This document shows positions 1-7,721 of a DNA stretch of 64,000 bases, piece after piece. Made by a program: the position numbers and the translations under genes. The stretch is from an uncultured Alphaproteobacteria bacterium (GTDB taxonomy: Bacteria > Pseudomonadota > Alphaproteobacteria > RF32 > CAG-239). The first letter of the stretch is position 1, and the number at the start of each line of letters is the position of its first letter. A model generated the notes under the pieces. It ran no database searches, was not told where the DNA came from, and saw nothing but the letters and a program-made list of their open reading frames with translations. The stretch is from assembly GCA_944391495.1 (NCBI GenBank), contig CALXTU010000002.1, forward strand, positions 62,001 through 126,000, given 5' to 3'.

Positions 1-22
1 TCGAATCCCGACGCGCTCACCA
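1..22 (+). tRNA. 3' end of a tRNA gene (partial)
   Basis: The window opens with the T-loop TTCGAAT-type sequence (first base cut off), a T-stem 3' strand CCCGA, an acceptor strand CGCGCTC, discriminator A and an encoded CCA at 20–22. A terminator hairpin follows at 27–52. The anticodon lies outside the window, so the amino acid cannot be given. The acceptor end is repeated at 200–214. Confidence 0.7.
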
Positions 23-68
23 TTCTAAAGCCTTGTTTTTGCAAGGCTTTTTCTTTGTCCTTTTAACG
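8..68 (+). repeat. Direct repeat copy 1: tRNA 3' end plus terminator
   Basis: A 61-bp segment covering the tRNA acceptor end, the CCA and the terminator is present again, apparently unchanged, at 200–260, an offset of 192 bp. This is either a tandem duplication or the trace of a small integration event at a tRNA 3' end. Confidence 0.85.
27..52 (+). terminator. Rho-independent terminator of the partial tRNA
   Basis: A 9-bp stem (AAAGCCTTG/CAAGGCTTT) with a short T-rich loop is followed by a T tract. The same hairpin is repeated at 219–244. Confidence 0.8.
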
Positions 69-163
69 GGATTCGAACCCAGACGGGTTCGTTCAATTCC
101 GACTACGTTTCGCCACGGCTTCGATTTCTCTCGCCGGCTCAACAAGTCTCATTGCGTCTCCTT

Positions 164-190
164 GTAAAAACAGCCACCGGCTGTTTTTAC
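164..190. terminator. Perfect 12-bp hairpin, bidirectional terminator-like
   Basis: GTAAAAACAGCC and GGCTGTTTTTAC form a perfect 12-bp stem around a 3-nt loop. T tracts occur on the descending arm on both strands. It lies between the two tRNA-tail repeats and could terminate feoB transcription (minus strand) or readthrough from the tRNA. Confidence 0.6.
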
Positions 191-199
191 TGCGGCCGT

Positions 200-260
200 C
201 CGACGCGCTCACCATTCTAAAGCCTTGTTTTTGCAAGGCTTTTTCTTTGTCCTTTTAACG
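200..260 (+). repeat. Direct repeat copy 2: tRNA 3' end plus terminator
   Basis: Second copy of the 61-bp repeat. It carries the acceptor end without the rest of a tRNA and a second copy of the terminator hairpin (219–244). It lies just beyond the 3' end of feoB, which is on the other strand. Between the copies (69–199) is a T-arm-like GGGATTCGAACCC piece in reverse orientation and a perfect hairpin at 164–190. Confidence 0.85.
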
Positions 261-269
261 ACAAGTATT

Positions 270-2630
270 TTAATTCAAAATCAATCTAATGGCGTTATAA
301 ATAATAAAAGCCACCAGCCAGGCGATGAAACATTGCAACAAAACAATCAGCAGTGCATAGCGGGTTCCGAGTTCTTTTCTGACCGTGGCCACCGCCGCAA
401 CGCACGGTGTATACAGCAGCGAAAAGACCAAAAAGGCATAAGCGCTTAACGGTGTTAGCAATGTCGGCAGCAGTTCTATTTTGCCGCCGAGCAGAACACC
501 TAAAGTACTGACGACGCTTTCTTTGGCGGCAAAACCGCTCAAAAAGGCGGTTGACAAACGCCAGTCGTTAATACCAAGCGGGGTAAACACCGGCGTTATC
601 AGGCTGCCGATTGAGCTTAAAATGCTGTCGGCAGAATTGTTTACCACATTCAGCCGGGTATCAAACGAGCTTAAAAACCAGATAACGATAGTGGCAACAA
701 AGATAATCGTGAAAGCTTTGGTAATAAAATATTTGGCCTTGTAATAAATCAACCGCCAGACATTTTGCAGCCCCGGCATCCGATAGTTGGGAAGCTCCAT
801 CACAAAGGGTACCGCCTCACCGCGAAATACGGTTGATTTAAACACCAACGCCAGTATCAGACCGACAATGATGCCCAACACATACAGACTAATGATAACC
901 ATGGTCTGATAATGCTCAAAAAAAGCGGCCGTCAACAACACATAAATCGGCAGTTTGGCAGTGCAGCTCATAAACGGCGTCAGCAGGATCGTCATCTTAC
1001 GGTCGCGCTCCGACGGCAGGGTTCGCGCCGCCATAATCGCCGGAACGGAACAACCAAACCCGATCAACATCGGCACAAAACTACGGCCGGATAATCCCAC
1101 CCGCCGCAACAGTTTATCCATAAAAAATGCCACCCGCGCCATATAACCGCTGTCTTCCAGCAGCGATAAGAAGAAAAACAGCAGGACAATAACCGGCAAA
1201 AAGCTCAAAACACTACCGACACCGGCAAAGATACCGTCTATCACAAAGGAATTGACCACCGGATTCATGCCATAGTCTTCCAGCGTTTTCTGCACGCCCT
1301 CGCCCAGCATGCCGATCAACTCTTCAACCAATTCGGACAGAAAAGTTCCGAACGGTCCGAAAGACAGGTAAAAAATCAGCGCCATCAGCCCTAAAAATAC
1401 CGGCAGAGCCGTCCAGCGGCCGGTCAAAATCCGGTCGATTTTTTCGCTGCGCGCTCTTTCCCGGCTTTGAACGGGTTTAACGACACAACTCTTACACAAA
1501 TCATCAATAAAGGCAAAACGCATATCAGCCACGGCGGCTTCACGGTCCATACCGCTGTCCTGTTCCATCTGCGCCACAATCTTATCCAATATCCGACAAT
1601 GTTCTTTATCAATCCGCAAAGCCTGAAGCAGCGGTTCATCGCCTTCCGTCAGTTTAGATGCGGCAAAACGCAGCGGGATTCCGGCCTTGACGGCGTCATG
1701 CTCAATCAGATGGGCTATTGAATGGATACAGCGATGCACGGCGCCTTCATCTTTGCCGCCGCACAGGCAGAAATCAACCCTGTCGGGAATTTCGCGATAA
1801 CGGGCGACATTTTCGGCGTGTTCAACCAATTCGCGCACGCCCTCGCCTTTAAGAGCGGAAATCGGAATGACCGGAACGCCGAGCATTTTTTCCAGCCGGT
1901 TAATATCAATCGCTGCCCCGTTGGCCTTAACCTCGTCCATCATATTCAGGGCAATAACCATCGGCATCCGCAAATCCAAAAGCTGCAAAGTCAAAAACAG
2001 ACTACGTTCCAGGCTGGAGGCGTCGATAATGTTGATAACGGCCTGCGGACGTTCATGCAGCAAAAAATCTCGGGTTACCAGTTCTTCTTTGGAATACGGC
2101 GACAGCGAATAAATTCCCGGAAGATCGGTTATGCTGATATTCGGCCGCTCCCGAATGATACCGTCAGCCCGGTCAACCGTGACTCCCGGAAAATTGCCGA
2201 CATGCTGATTGGCGCCGGTCAGACGATTGAACAAAGTCGTTTTGCCGCAGTTCTGATTGCCGACCAGTGCAAAAGCAACCGGCACCTGTTCGGGAATAAC
2301 CGGACCGGAAGCTTTGAGGTGCAGTTCCGACTTTTCGCCTTTGCGCGGCGCTGCGAAAATTTCCGATGATGACAGATTAACGGCTGTTTGAGCGGCTTTG
2401 CAGATATTTTTGATGGTAATGTTGCGGGCATCTTTTCGGCGCAGCGTTAACTCATAACCGCGGATTTTAAACTCCAGGGGATCGCCAAGCGGCGCCGTTT
2501 TAATCAGGGTGATTTCCGTCCCCGGTGTCAGTCCCATTTCCAGAAGATGCCGCCGCAAAGAATTTTTTGCCCCCGAAACCGCCTCAATAACGGCTGTTTT
2601 ACCCTTAGGGAGTTCGTCTAAAGTCGCCAT
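270..2630 (-). CDS. feoB: Ferrous iron transport protein, FeoA–FeoB fusion
   Basis: This is the inner-membrane GTP-gated Fe(II) importer. Residues 1–75 form an SH3-like FeoA domain (core around LLEMGLTPGTEI), which is normally a separate small protein. It is joined to a complete FeoB: G1 GNQNCGKT near 124–131, G3 DLPG near 169–172, G4 NMMD near 229–232, a helical GDI domain, then about eight membrane segments with the two Gate regions. At 786 residues it is the expected length for FeoA plus FeoB. No feoC is nearby. It lies 74 bp downstream of the csoR-like gene on the same strand. A plausible promoter of its own (TTGCCA, 17 bp, TATTCA) lies in that gap, so co-transcription with csoR is uncertain. 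The assignment is secure; the transported ion follows from family knowledge. Confidence 0.95.
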   Translation of the reverse strand: MATLDELPKGKTAVIEAVSGAKNSLRRHLLEMGLTPGTEITLIKTAPLGDPLEFKIRGYELTLRRKDARNITIKNICKAAQTAVNLSSSEIFAAPRKGEKSELHLKASGPVIPEQVPVAFALVGNQNCGKTTLFNRLTGANQHVGNFPGVTVDRADGIIRERPNISITDLPGIYSLSPYSKEELVTRDFLLHERPQAVINIIDASSLERSLFLTLQLLDLRMPMVIALNMMDEVKANGAAIDINRLEKMLGVPVIPISALKGEGVRELVEHAENVARYREIPDRVDFCLCGGKDEGAVHRCIHSIAHLIEHDAVKAGIPLRFAASKLTEGDEPLLQALRIDKEHCRILDKIVAQMEQDSGMDREAAVADMRFAFIDDLCKSCVVKPVQSRERARSEKIDRILTGRWTALPVFLGLMALIFYLSFGPFGTFLSELVEELIGMLGEGVQKTLEDYGMNPVVNSFVIDGIFAGVGSVLSFLPVIVLLFFFLSLLEDSGYMARVAFFMDKLLRRVGLSGRSFVPMLIGFGCSVPAIMAARTLPSERDRKMTILLTPFMSCTAKLPIYVLLTAAFFEHYQTMVIISLYVLGIIVGLILALVFKSTVFRGEAVPFVMELPNYRMPGLQNVWRLIYYKAKYFITKAFTIIFVATIVIWFLSSFDTRLNVVNNSADSILSSIGSLITPVFTPLGINDWRLSTAFLSGFAAKESVVSTLGVLLGGKIELLPTLLTPLSAYAFLVFSLLYTPCVAAVATVRKELGTRYALLIVLLQCFIAWLVAFIIYNAIRLILN

Positions 2631-2704
2631 AGTCCGTCCTTAATACATCAGTTTTGTTTATTCTATGAATATAAAAGAAAAAGCGTTTTGGCAATCTTTT
2701 CCTT

Positions 2705-2977
2705 TTATTCATCAAAACGGTCGAAAAGAGCTTTTAGCTCCTCTATTTTTTTATCCTTGTCTTCCGACGAGGCAAAGGACTGCGCCACACAATGCTGCAA
2801 GTGTTTTTGCAGGATATTGGATTCAACGGCTTTGACCGCCGAGCGCACCGCCCGCAGCTGACTGATGATTTCCGGACAATAACGCCCCTCCTCAATCATT
2901 TTTTTGATACCCTCAATCTGGCCGGCAATGCGGTTCAGACGGGGAATATTTTCAAGATGGCTGGGATGTTTTTCCAT
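2705..2977 (-). CDS. csoR: CsoR/RcnR-family metal-sensing repressor, CsoR-type ligands
   Basis: A 90-residue all-helical DUF156 protein. The Cu(I) ligand triad of CsoR is present with the right spacing: Cys34 (GRYCPE), His59 and Cys63 (HLQHCV). RcnR and FrmR lack this exact set. In this family copper binding releases a tetramer from GC-tract operators flanked by AT-rich arms, and two such sites occur at 3231–3277 upstream of the preceding gene. It lies 59 bp downstream of the metallothionein-like ORF and is probably co-transcribed with it, so it likely represses its own operon. The sequence suggests Cu(I), but this has not been shown. Confidence 0.88.
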   Translation of the reverse strand: MEKHPSHLENIPRLNRIAGQIEGIKKMIEEGRYCPEIISQLRAVRSAVKAVESNILQKHLQHCVAQSFASSEDKDKKIEELKALFDRFDE

Positions 2978-3036
2978 GATTATTCCTTAAATTGCGGCGG
3001 TTTCGGGCAGAGCAGCCCTGCCCGCCGCATATCATT

Positions 3037-3210
3037 TTATTTTTTGCTGCCGCAGTTACATTCGGGGCAGCATTTGTTTTCTTCCGTGCACTGACAATTA
3101 TCGCCGCAGGTGCAGTGTTCGCCGCAATGACAACCGTCTTTGCCGCACTGGCAGTTGTCGCCGCAGGTGCAGTTTTCACAGGTGCAATTCGGATTGTTGC
3201 ATTTACTCAT
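3037..3210 (-). CDS. Small cysteine-rich metallothionein-like protein (57 aa)
   Basis: A 57-residue ORF, too short for usual ORF cut-offs, starting MSKCNNPNCTCENC and containing 17 cysteines, two histidines and almost no hydrophobic residues. The cysteines form CxC and CxxC pairs in near-repeats such as TCGDNCQC, which occurs twice. This composition is typical of metallothioneins that hold d10 metals such as Cu(I), Zn or Cd in thiolate clusters. A good ribosome-binding site (GGAG, 8 bases before ATG) and a strong promoter covered by CsoR-like operators precede it, and csoR follows on the same strand. The proposed role is cytosolic copper buffering under CsoR control. The reading frame and cysteine pattern are seen directly; the metal is inferred. 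Confidence 0.85.
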   Translation of the reverse strand: MSKCNNPNCTCENCTCGDNCQCGKDGCHCGEHCTCGDNCQCTEENKCCPECNCGSKK

Positions 3211-3230
3211 GATATTTTCTCCTTATCAAA

Positions 3231-3284
3231 TATACCCCTTGCGGGTATATCTATATACATATACCCCCTATATGTATAAGTCAA
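3231..3284 (-). promoter_or_regulatory. Promoter with two CsoR-type operators for the metallothionein–csoR operon
   Basis: On the minus strand TTGACT (3279–3284), 17 bp and TATGTA (3256–3261) make a -35/-10 pair. A perfect dyad with 9-bp arms ATACATATA/TATATGTAT around a C5/G5 core (3255–3277) covers the -10 and most of the spacer. A second dyad TATACCC-N5-GGGTATA (3231–3249) lies just downstream. GC-tract cores with AT-rich arms are the hallmark of CsoR-family operators. Confidence 0.8.
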
Positions 3285-3300
3285 GATATTTTTTCGATTG

Positions 3301-3567
3301 TTAACGCAACTGACTGTCTTTGCTGCCGCGGCGGTTATACAAACTGACGGCTTTATTTTGTTTGTCGGCCTCCTGCTGGCAGTCGATGCATAATCTGACG
3401 CCCGGCATGGCTTTGCGGCGGGCTTCGGGAATCGGCGCGCCGCATTCTTCGCAAAATTCCAGGCTTTCACCGGCGGGAACGTTTTTCCGTGCCCGAGCGA
3501 TTTCGTCATTCAACGAATCTTCAATCTGCTGATTAACCGCATTATCTCCGGCCCATCCGACCGCCAT
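3301..3567 (-). CDS. DksA/TraR-type C4 zinc-finger protein
   Basis: An 88-residue protein with the four-cysteine zinc finger of the DksA/TraR family: Cys39, Cys42, Cys60 and Cys63 in CEEC...CIDC, with the conserved GxPIPEARRxAxPG segment between. The N-terminal part is too short for the long coiled coil of true DksA, so it resembles the small YbiI/TraR group. Such proteins can enter the RNA polymerase secondary channel and alter initiation; whether this one does is unknown. It is separated from the metallothionein promoter by a short gap and reads in the same direction. Confidence 0.85.
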   Translation of the reverse strand: MAVGWAGDNAVNQQIEDSLNDEIARARKNVPAGESLEFCEECGAPIPEARRKAMPGVRLCIDCQQEADKQNKAVSLYNRRGSKDSQLR

Positions 3568-3590
3568 TGTTTTTCTCCTTTTGTGGTTAT

Positions 3591-4076
3591 TTATATCCTG
3601 TTGTCGTGCCTGACAATATCGGCCAGCTGAAAACGAATCGCTTTAGCCAAACCGTCCAGCGATGTTTCAACCTGAAAGCCGCGTTTGCCGGCGCTGAAAA
3701 TAATGGCGGCAAAGTCTGCGGCCGAAGCATCAATCGTGGTCGGAAAATATTTTTTCATACCTATCGGCGAACAACCGCCGTGAACATAACCGGTCAACGG
3801 CAAAAGCTCTTTTTGCGGCAGCATATCAACCGCCTTTTCTTTGACCGCTGCGGCCGCTTTTTTCAAATCCAATTCAGCGGCTACCGGAATCATAAAAACA
3901 TAATGCCGCCCGGATTTTGCCGCGGTTACCAGGGTTTTGAAAACCTGCGCCGGATTTTGCCCGAGCGCTGCCGCAACTTCCGTACCGCTGACGGCGGTTT
4001 CCGGATCATAAACATAATGTTTGTATTCCGTGCCGGACTTATCTAAAATCCGCATGACGTTGGTTTTTGTATCCAT
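3591..4076 (-). CDS. ybaK: YbaK/EbsC-family aminoacyl-tRNA deacylase
   Basis: A 161-residue YbaK-type protein (MDTKTNVMRILDKSG...), which in this family hydrolyses Cys-tRNA(Pro) mischarged by prolyl-tRNA synthetase. Family landmarks are the conserved lysine in QVFKTLV, the GGCSPIGMKK loop and the late DLAxxxxF region. The reading frame is open for 24 more codons upstream, but this ATG has a purine-rich GGGACAAAACA leader and fits the family N-terminus. Family assignment is firm; the exact substrate is inferred. Confidence 0.88.
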   Translation of the reverse strand: MDTKTNVMRILDKSGTEYKHYVYDPETAVSGTEVAAALGQNPAQVFKTLVTAAKSGRHYVFMIPVAAELDLKKAAAAVKEKAVDMLPQKELLPLTGYVHGGCSPIGMKKYFPTTIDASAADFAAIIFSAGKRGFQVETSLDGLAKAIRFQLADIVRHDNRI

Positions 4077-4170
4077 TGTTTTGTCCCGTATTTTATTTTT
4101 ATCAGATATTAAGCCGTCCGCCGCATAAAGTAAAGCCCTTGTAAGCATTTTGCTTCAAGGGCTTTAAATT

Positions 4171-5010
4171 TTAAGCGATGCTGTCTAAGGCCCGGCCGAT
4201 TTCTTCTATCGGACAATGCGCCAACAGCGGCCAGCTGTCGGACAGTTTACTCTGCCAGGCGGCAAGACAACCAAACTTTTGTTCATATTTATGATCCCAG
4301 CCGTAGTTGACAGGAATCATTTCCCGCCAAAGCGCCTCATCATAATCCTGAATCAGCTGCTGCGCTTGCAGACAGGCTTTAAACACATGAAAATAATACC
4401 ACAGCAGATTGTTCTGATGGCTGTTGATTTCACGGCTCACCAGAGCACATTGAGCCTCTTCGCCAAGGGAATTGTAGCGCAAATACCGATAAACGGCATC
4501 TTCCGGTGCGGAAGTCAGAAATTGTATTTCGGCTTGTCCGCGCCAAGCATAAGGATAAGACATGATATTTGTCGTATCGTTCATCCGCAACCATTCCAGT
4601 TGTTTTTCTTCCGAAACCGGAGAAGGTCTCCGGGCAGAATAGCACAACCACCAGCTTTGCTGCCGGCCGTAGTCTGCTTCACTCGTACGGTCCTTGATAA
4701 GAGAAGTTGACAACCACCCTTTGAATGCTTGTTCGGCAGCGGCATCATCTTCATCCGTCGGACGTTTCAGTAATTTCCGCCGGTAAAGGATCTCTGCGGC
4801 ATCGCTGTGCCAAATATTGCCGTGAATATAAGTCTGCAGCCAAATCAGATATTTATTATCACCATCAGCCAATATACGCTGGGAAAACGGCCATTTTATG
4901 CCATGCCACAGAATATACTGCCGTTTGTCCTGCAAACTGCCGCCGACAAGAAGTTTTACTTCCCCGAGAACAGTTTTTATACCGGGGATTTCCGTTAAAT
5001 TTTGTGCCAT
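4171..5010 (-). CDS. Protein of unknown function (279 aa)
   Basis: No family recognised. The protein is soluble with no signal peptide or membrane segment. It is rich in aromatic residues, especially tryptophan (WHGIKWPF, QSWWLCY, YAWRGQ, NNLLWYYF), and its second half looks helical, as in an adaptor or a degenerate repeat protein. It stands alone between ybaK and the metal ATPase, in the same direction. A TTGACA box on the minus strand at 5077–5082 may mark its promoter, though the matching -10 is weak. Codon use resembles the neighbours, so it is probably a real gene. Confidence 0.6.
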   Translation of the reverse strand: MAQNLTEIPGIKTVLGEVKLLVGGSLQDKRQYILWHGIKWPFSQRILADGDNKYLIWLQTYIHGNIWHSDAAEILYRRKLLKRPTDEDDAAAEQAFKGWLSTSLIKDRTSEADYGRQQSWWLCYSARRPSPVSEEKQLEWLRMNDTTNIMSYPYAWRGQAEIQFLTSAPEDAVYRYLRYNSLGEEAQCALVSREINSHQNNLLWYYFHVFKACLQAQQLIQDYDEALWREMIPVNYGWDHKYEQKFGCLAAWQSKLSDSWPLLAHCPIEEIGRALDSIA

Positions 5011-5124
5011 ATGTTTTAAGATTAGAATTATAAATAAAAAATATATTTTGCGTCAGTAAATCACAAACCTGTTTTTTGTCAACCTTTTTGTGAGATGAAC
5101 TCCGGCGCAAATATTTTGTGAATT

Positions 5125-6978
5125 CTAACAATATTTATGCAGGCGCAACGCCCGGACGGCATTAAGAATAGCAATGACCGATACGCCGACATCGGCAAAA
5201 ACCGCTGCCCAAATCGAGGCCATACCGGCAGCACCAAGGCCCAAGACCAAAAGTTTGACGCCGATGGCAAAAACAATATTTTCGTTGGCGATACGCAGCG
5301 TTTTGCGAGATATGCGAATCGCCGAGGCCAGACGCGACGGTTCGTCGGTCATGATAACGACGTCGGCTGCTTCGATTGCCGCATCGGAACCGATACCGCC
5401 CATAGCCACACCGATATCGGCCCGCGCCAAAACCGGCGCATCGTTAATACCGTCGCCGACAAACATCAGCTTGCCGACGGCCGATTTGGCGGCCAGCAGT
5501 TTTTCCAACCAGATTACCTTATCGGCCGGCAACAACCCGGCGTGAAACTCGTCAACGCCCAGACTGCGGGCCACGCTTTCCGCCACGGCCGGACGATCAC
5601 CGGTCAGCATAACCGTTTGACGCACGCCCAGTTCTTTCAGCTGCCGGATTGCCGCGACGGCATCTTCCCTGACCTCGTCGGCAACCACCAGATAACCGGC
5701 ATACCGGCCGGCAAAAATGATATAGACCACCGTGCCGGCAGCTTTGACGGAAGGCTGCGGCAGGCCTGATTCTGCCAACAATCTGGCATTGCCGGCCGCG
5801 GCAGGAACACCGTCAATCTCGGCGGTAATGCCGATGCCGAACAATTCTTTGACTTTGGCCGTCCGGTTCATATCCGGGGCTTTACCGTAAGCCGCCTTGA
5901 TTGATTCGGCAATCGGGTGATGCGAATAAGCCTCAATATGGGCGGCTATTTCCAGCAGGCGTTCCCGCGGCATTGCCTCCGCCTTAATCTCCGTTACGGC
6001 GAAGCGTCCTTTGGTCAGGGTGCCGGTTTTGTCAAAAACAACGGTTTCGGTATGCGACAAGGCCTCAAGATAGTTGCTGCCCTTAACCAGGATACCGCAT
6101 TTTGACGCCGCACCAATGCCGCCGAAAAAGCTCAGCGGAATCGAAATAACCAAGGCGCAGGGACAGGAAATAACCAGAAAAGTTATTGCCCGGTATCCCC
6201 AGTCACGAAACGAGGCGTCTGCCAGAAACAACGGCGGCAAAACTGCCAACAGCAGGGCTATGATGACCACCGCCGGCGTATACCAGCGGGCAAAACGGGT
6301 AATGAAATTTTCCACCTCCGATTTTTGCGAACCAGCATTTTCAACCAGATCAAGTATTTTGGCAACCGTCGAATCGGTAAATTCCTTAGTGGTTTTAATT
6401 TCTAAAACACCGCCCAGATTAATGCAGCCGCCGACAACTTCATCACCGGCCTGAACATCGCGCGGCAGAGATTCACCGGTCAGAGCCGCGGTATCCAGAG
6501 CCGACGTTCCTTTTACCACTATGCCGTCCAGCGGTATTTTTTCGCCCGAGCGGACTTCAATAACCTCACCGACGGCAACTTCCTCCGGGCTGACAACCTG
6601 CATTTCGCCGCCGCGGCTTACCCGGGCGTAATCAGGGCGGATATCCATCAGTTCGGTAATGGAACGACGGGAACGGTTGACCGCATATTGCTGAAAAAAT
6701 TCGCCGACCTGAAAAAACAGCATAACCGCCACGGCCTCGGAATATTCACCCAGAAAACAGGCGCCGAAAGTGGCCAGCGTCATCAAAAAGTTTTCATCAA
6801 ATATCTGACCGCGGCTGATGTTACGCAAGGCTTTCATAATGATTTCGCCGCCGACGATAAAATAGGCCGCCGCCAGCATAACAAGACATGCGGTATCCGG
6901 CAGCGGCAGCCACGAGGCCGCAAACAAAACACCGGCCAGAACAATACGCCACAAATGTTTTTTCAGTTTTTTGGTCAT
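5125..6978 (-). CDS. cadA: Heavy-metal P1B-type ATPase (Zn/Cd/Pb type), lacking its own HMA domain
   Basis: An inner-membrane metal efflux ATPase of 617 residues. In order: N-terminal membrane helices, the actuator TGES loop (167–170), the CPC metal motif in the sixth helix (SCPCALVIS, 272–274), the phosphorylation site DKTGT (316–320), the HP motif of the nucleotide domain (YSHHPIAES), and the GDGINDAPVLA hinge. CPC followed by ALVISIP matches the ZntA/CadA group more than CopA. The usual N-terminal HMA domain is missing and is instead encoded by the separate 71-codon gene immediately upstream (20-bp gap). The ArsR-type regulator lies just beyond. Metal specificity is inferred from motif similarity. 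Confidence 0.9.
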   Translation of the reverse strand: MTKKLKKHLWRIVLAGVLFAASWLPLPDTACLVMLAAAYFIVGGEIIMKALRNISRGQIFDENFLMTLATFGACFLGEYSEAVAVMLFFQVGEFFQQYAVNRSRRSITELMDIRPDYARVSRGGEMQVVSPEEVAVGEVIEVRSGEKIPLDGIVVKGTSALDTAALTGESLPRDVQAGDEVVGGCINLGGVLEIKTTKEFTDSTVAKILDLVENAGSQKSEVENFITRFARWYTPAVVIIALLLAVLPPLFLADASFRDWGYRAITFLVISCPCALVISIPLSFFGGIGAASKCGILVKGSNYLEALSHTETVVFDKTGTLTKGRFAVTEIKAEAMPRERLLEIAAHIEAYSHHPIAESIKAAYGKAPDMNRTAKVKELFGIGITAEIDGVPAAAGNARLLAESGLPQPSVKAAGTVVYIIFAGRYAGYLVVADEVREDAVAAIRQLKELGVRQTVMLTGDRPAVAESVARSLGVDEFHAGLLPADKVIWLEKLLAAKSAVGKLMFVGDGINDAPVLARADIGVAMGGIGSDAAIEAADVVIMTDEPSRLASAIRISRKTLRIANENIVFAIGVKLLVLGLGAAGMASIWAAVFADVGVSVIAILNAVRALRLHKYC

Positions 6979-6998
6979 CTTATCCCCCGCCGGTAAAT

Positions 6999-7214
6999 TC
7001 AGTATCTGATTTCACAATCCGGTTCGATTTTGGAAATTATTTTTGCAATTTGCGGCAGAACTGCCTCAAGGTCACCGGAGGTTTCAATCACCAGTTTTTG
7101 TGCCATAAAATTAACGGTAGCATTATCAATACCCTCCAGCCCGCGGACGGCCGCTTCGATTTTGGCGGCGCAATTGGCGCAATCCAGATTTTCCAGCTGA
7201 TAGACTTTTTTCAT
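6999..7214 (-). CDS. Stand-alone heavy-metal-associated (HMA) domain protein
   Basis: 71 residues forming a single ferredoxin-like HMA fold, with the metal-binding motif in LDCANCAAKIE near residues 10–17. It corresponds to the N-terminal domain that zinc/cadmium ATPases usually carry. Here it ends 20 bp before the ATPase start, in the same operon and behind the regulated promoter at 7230–7282. It could be a metallochaperone or a trans-acting regulatory domain for the pump. Confidence 0.88.
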   Translation of the reverse strand: MKKVYQLENLDCANCAAKIEAAVRGLEGIDNATVNFMAQKLVIETSGDLEAVLPQIAKIISKIEPDCEIRY

Positions 7215-7229
7215 TTCCGCACCTCATAC

Positions 7230-7282
7230 ATTAAACGATTAAATATACGTTTAATTGTATACCAGCAATTATGCTTTGTCAA
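7230..7282 (-). promoter_or_regulatory. Promoter and ArsR/SmtB-type operator of the HMA–ATPase operon
   Basis: On the minus strand a perfect -35 TTGACA (7277–7282), 17-bp spacer and -10 TACAAT (7254–7259) form a strong promoter. A dyad ATTAAACG-N10-CGTTTAAT (7230–7237 and 7248–7255) overlaps the -10 edge and start region, where an ArsR-family repressor would block initiation. The regulator gene next door is the obvious candidate. Confidence 0.78.
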
Positions 7283-7306
7283 CAGAGAAAATTTATATCT
7301 TATGAT

Positions 7307-7672
7307 TTAATTCCGCCGCGGGCACTGGATATCCAGAATATCATCAACCGCACGGTGCACCAGGGCAGCCTCGGTAGCGGAAGAAAGTTTGTAATACATT
7401 TCTTTGCCCTCGCGGCGGCTTTCCAACAGCCCGGCCTGTTTGAGCAGACGCAGATGATGCGATACCGCCGGCGAACTCATACCGACCGTGACGGCAATGT
7501 TGTTGACGCAGGTTTCGTGATGACACAACAGCCATAAGATTTTTAGTCTTGACGCATCACTGATTAGCTGAAACGTCTCGGCGGCGCGGCCGAAAACTTT
7601 GTCGGCCGGCATATGATGCAAATCCGGCTCGGTCAGTTCATCATGCCGGTGTAAATGCGGTTTTTCGCTCAT
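7307..7672 (-). CDS. ArsR/SmtB-family metal-responsive repressor
   Basis: A 121-residue winged-helix repressor with the typical recognition helix region MSSPAVSHHLRLLKQAGLL (about 65–83) and the wing REGKEMYYKL. The metal-sensing region of helix 3 reads HHETCVNNIA, with Cys55 in the place of the classical ELCVCDL motif. The N-terminus is His-rich (HLHRHDE) and the C-terminal helix has His/Asp residues (VHRAVDDI) like the alpha5 site of zinc sensors. It lies upstream of the HMA–ATPase operon, whose promoter carries a fitting dyad. Zn or Cd sensing is the best guess. Confidence 0.88.
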   Translation of the reverse strand: MSEKPHLHRHDELTEPDLHHMPADKVFGRAAETFQLISDASRLKILWLLCHHETCVNNIAVTVGMSSPAVSHHLRLLKQAGLLESRREGKEMYYKLSSATEAALVHRAVDDILDIQCPRRN

Positions 7673-7721
7673 TATTCTTCTCCCGTATATTTAAGGATAC
7701 ACCGCGCAGTATTAAAAAAAT

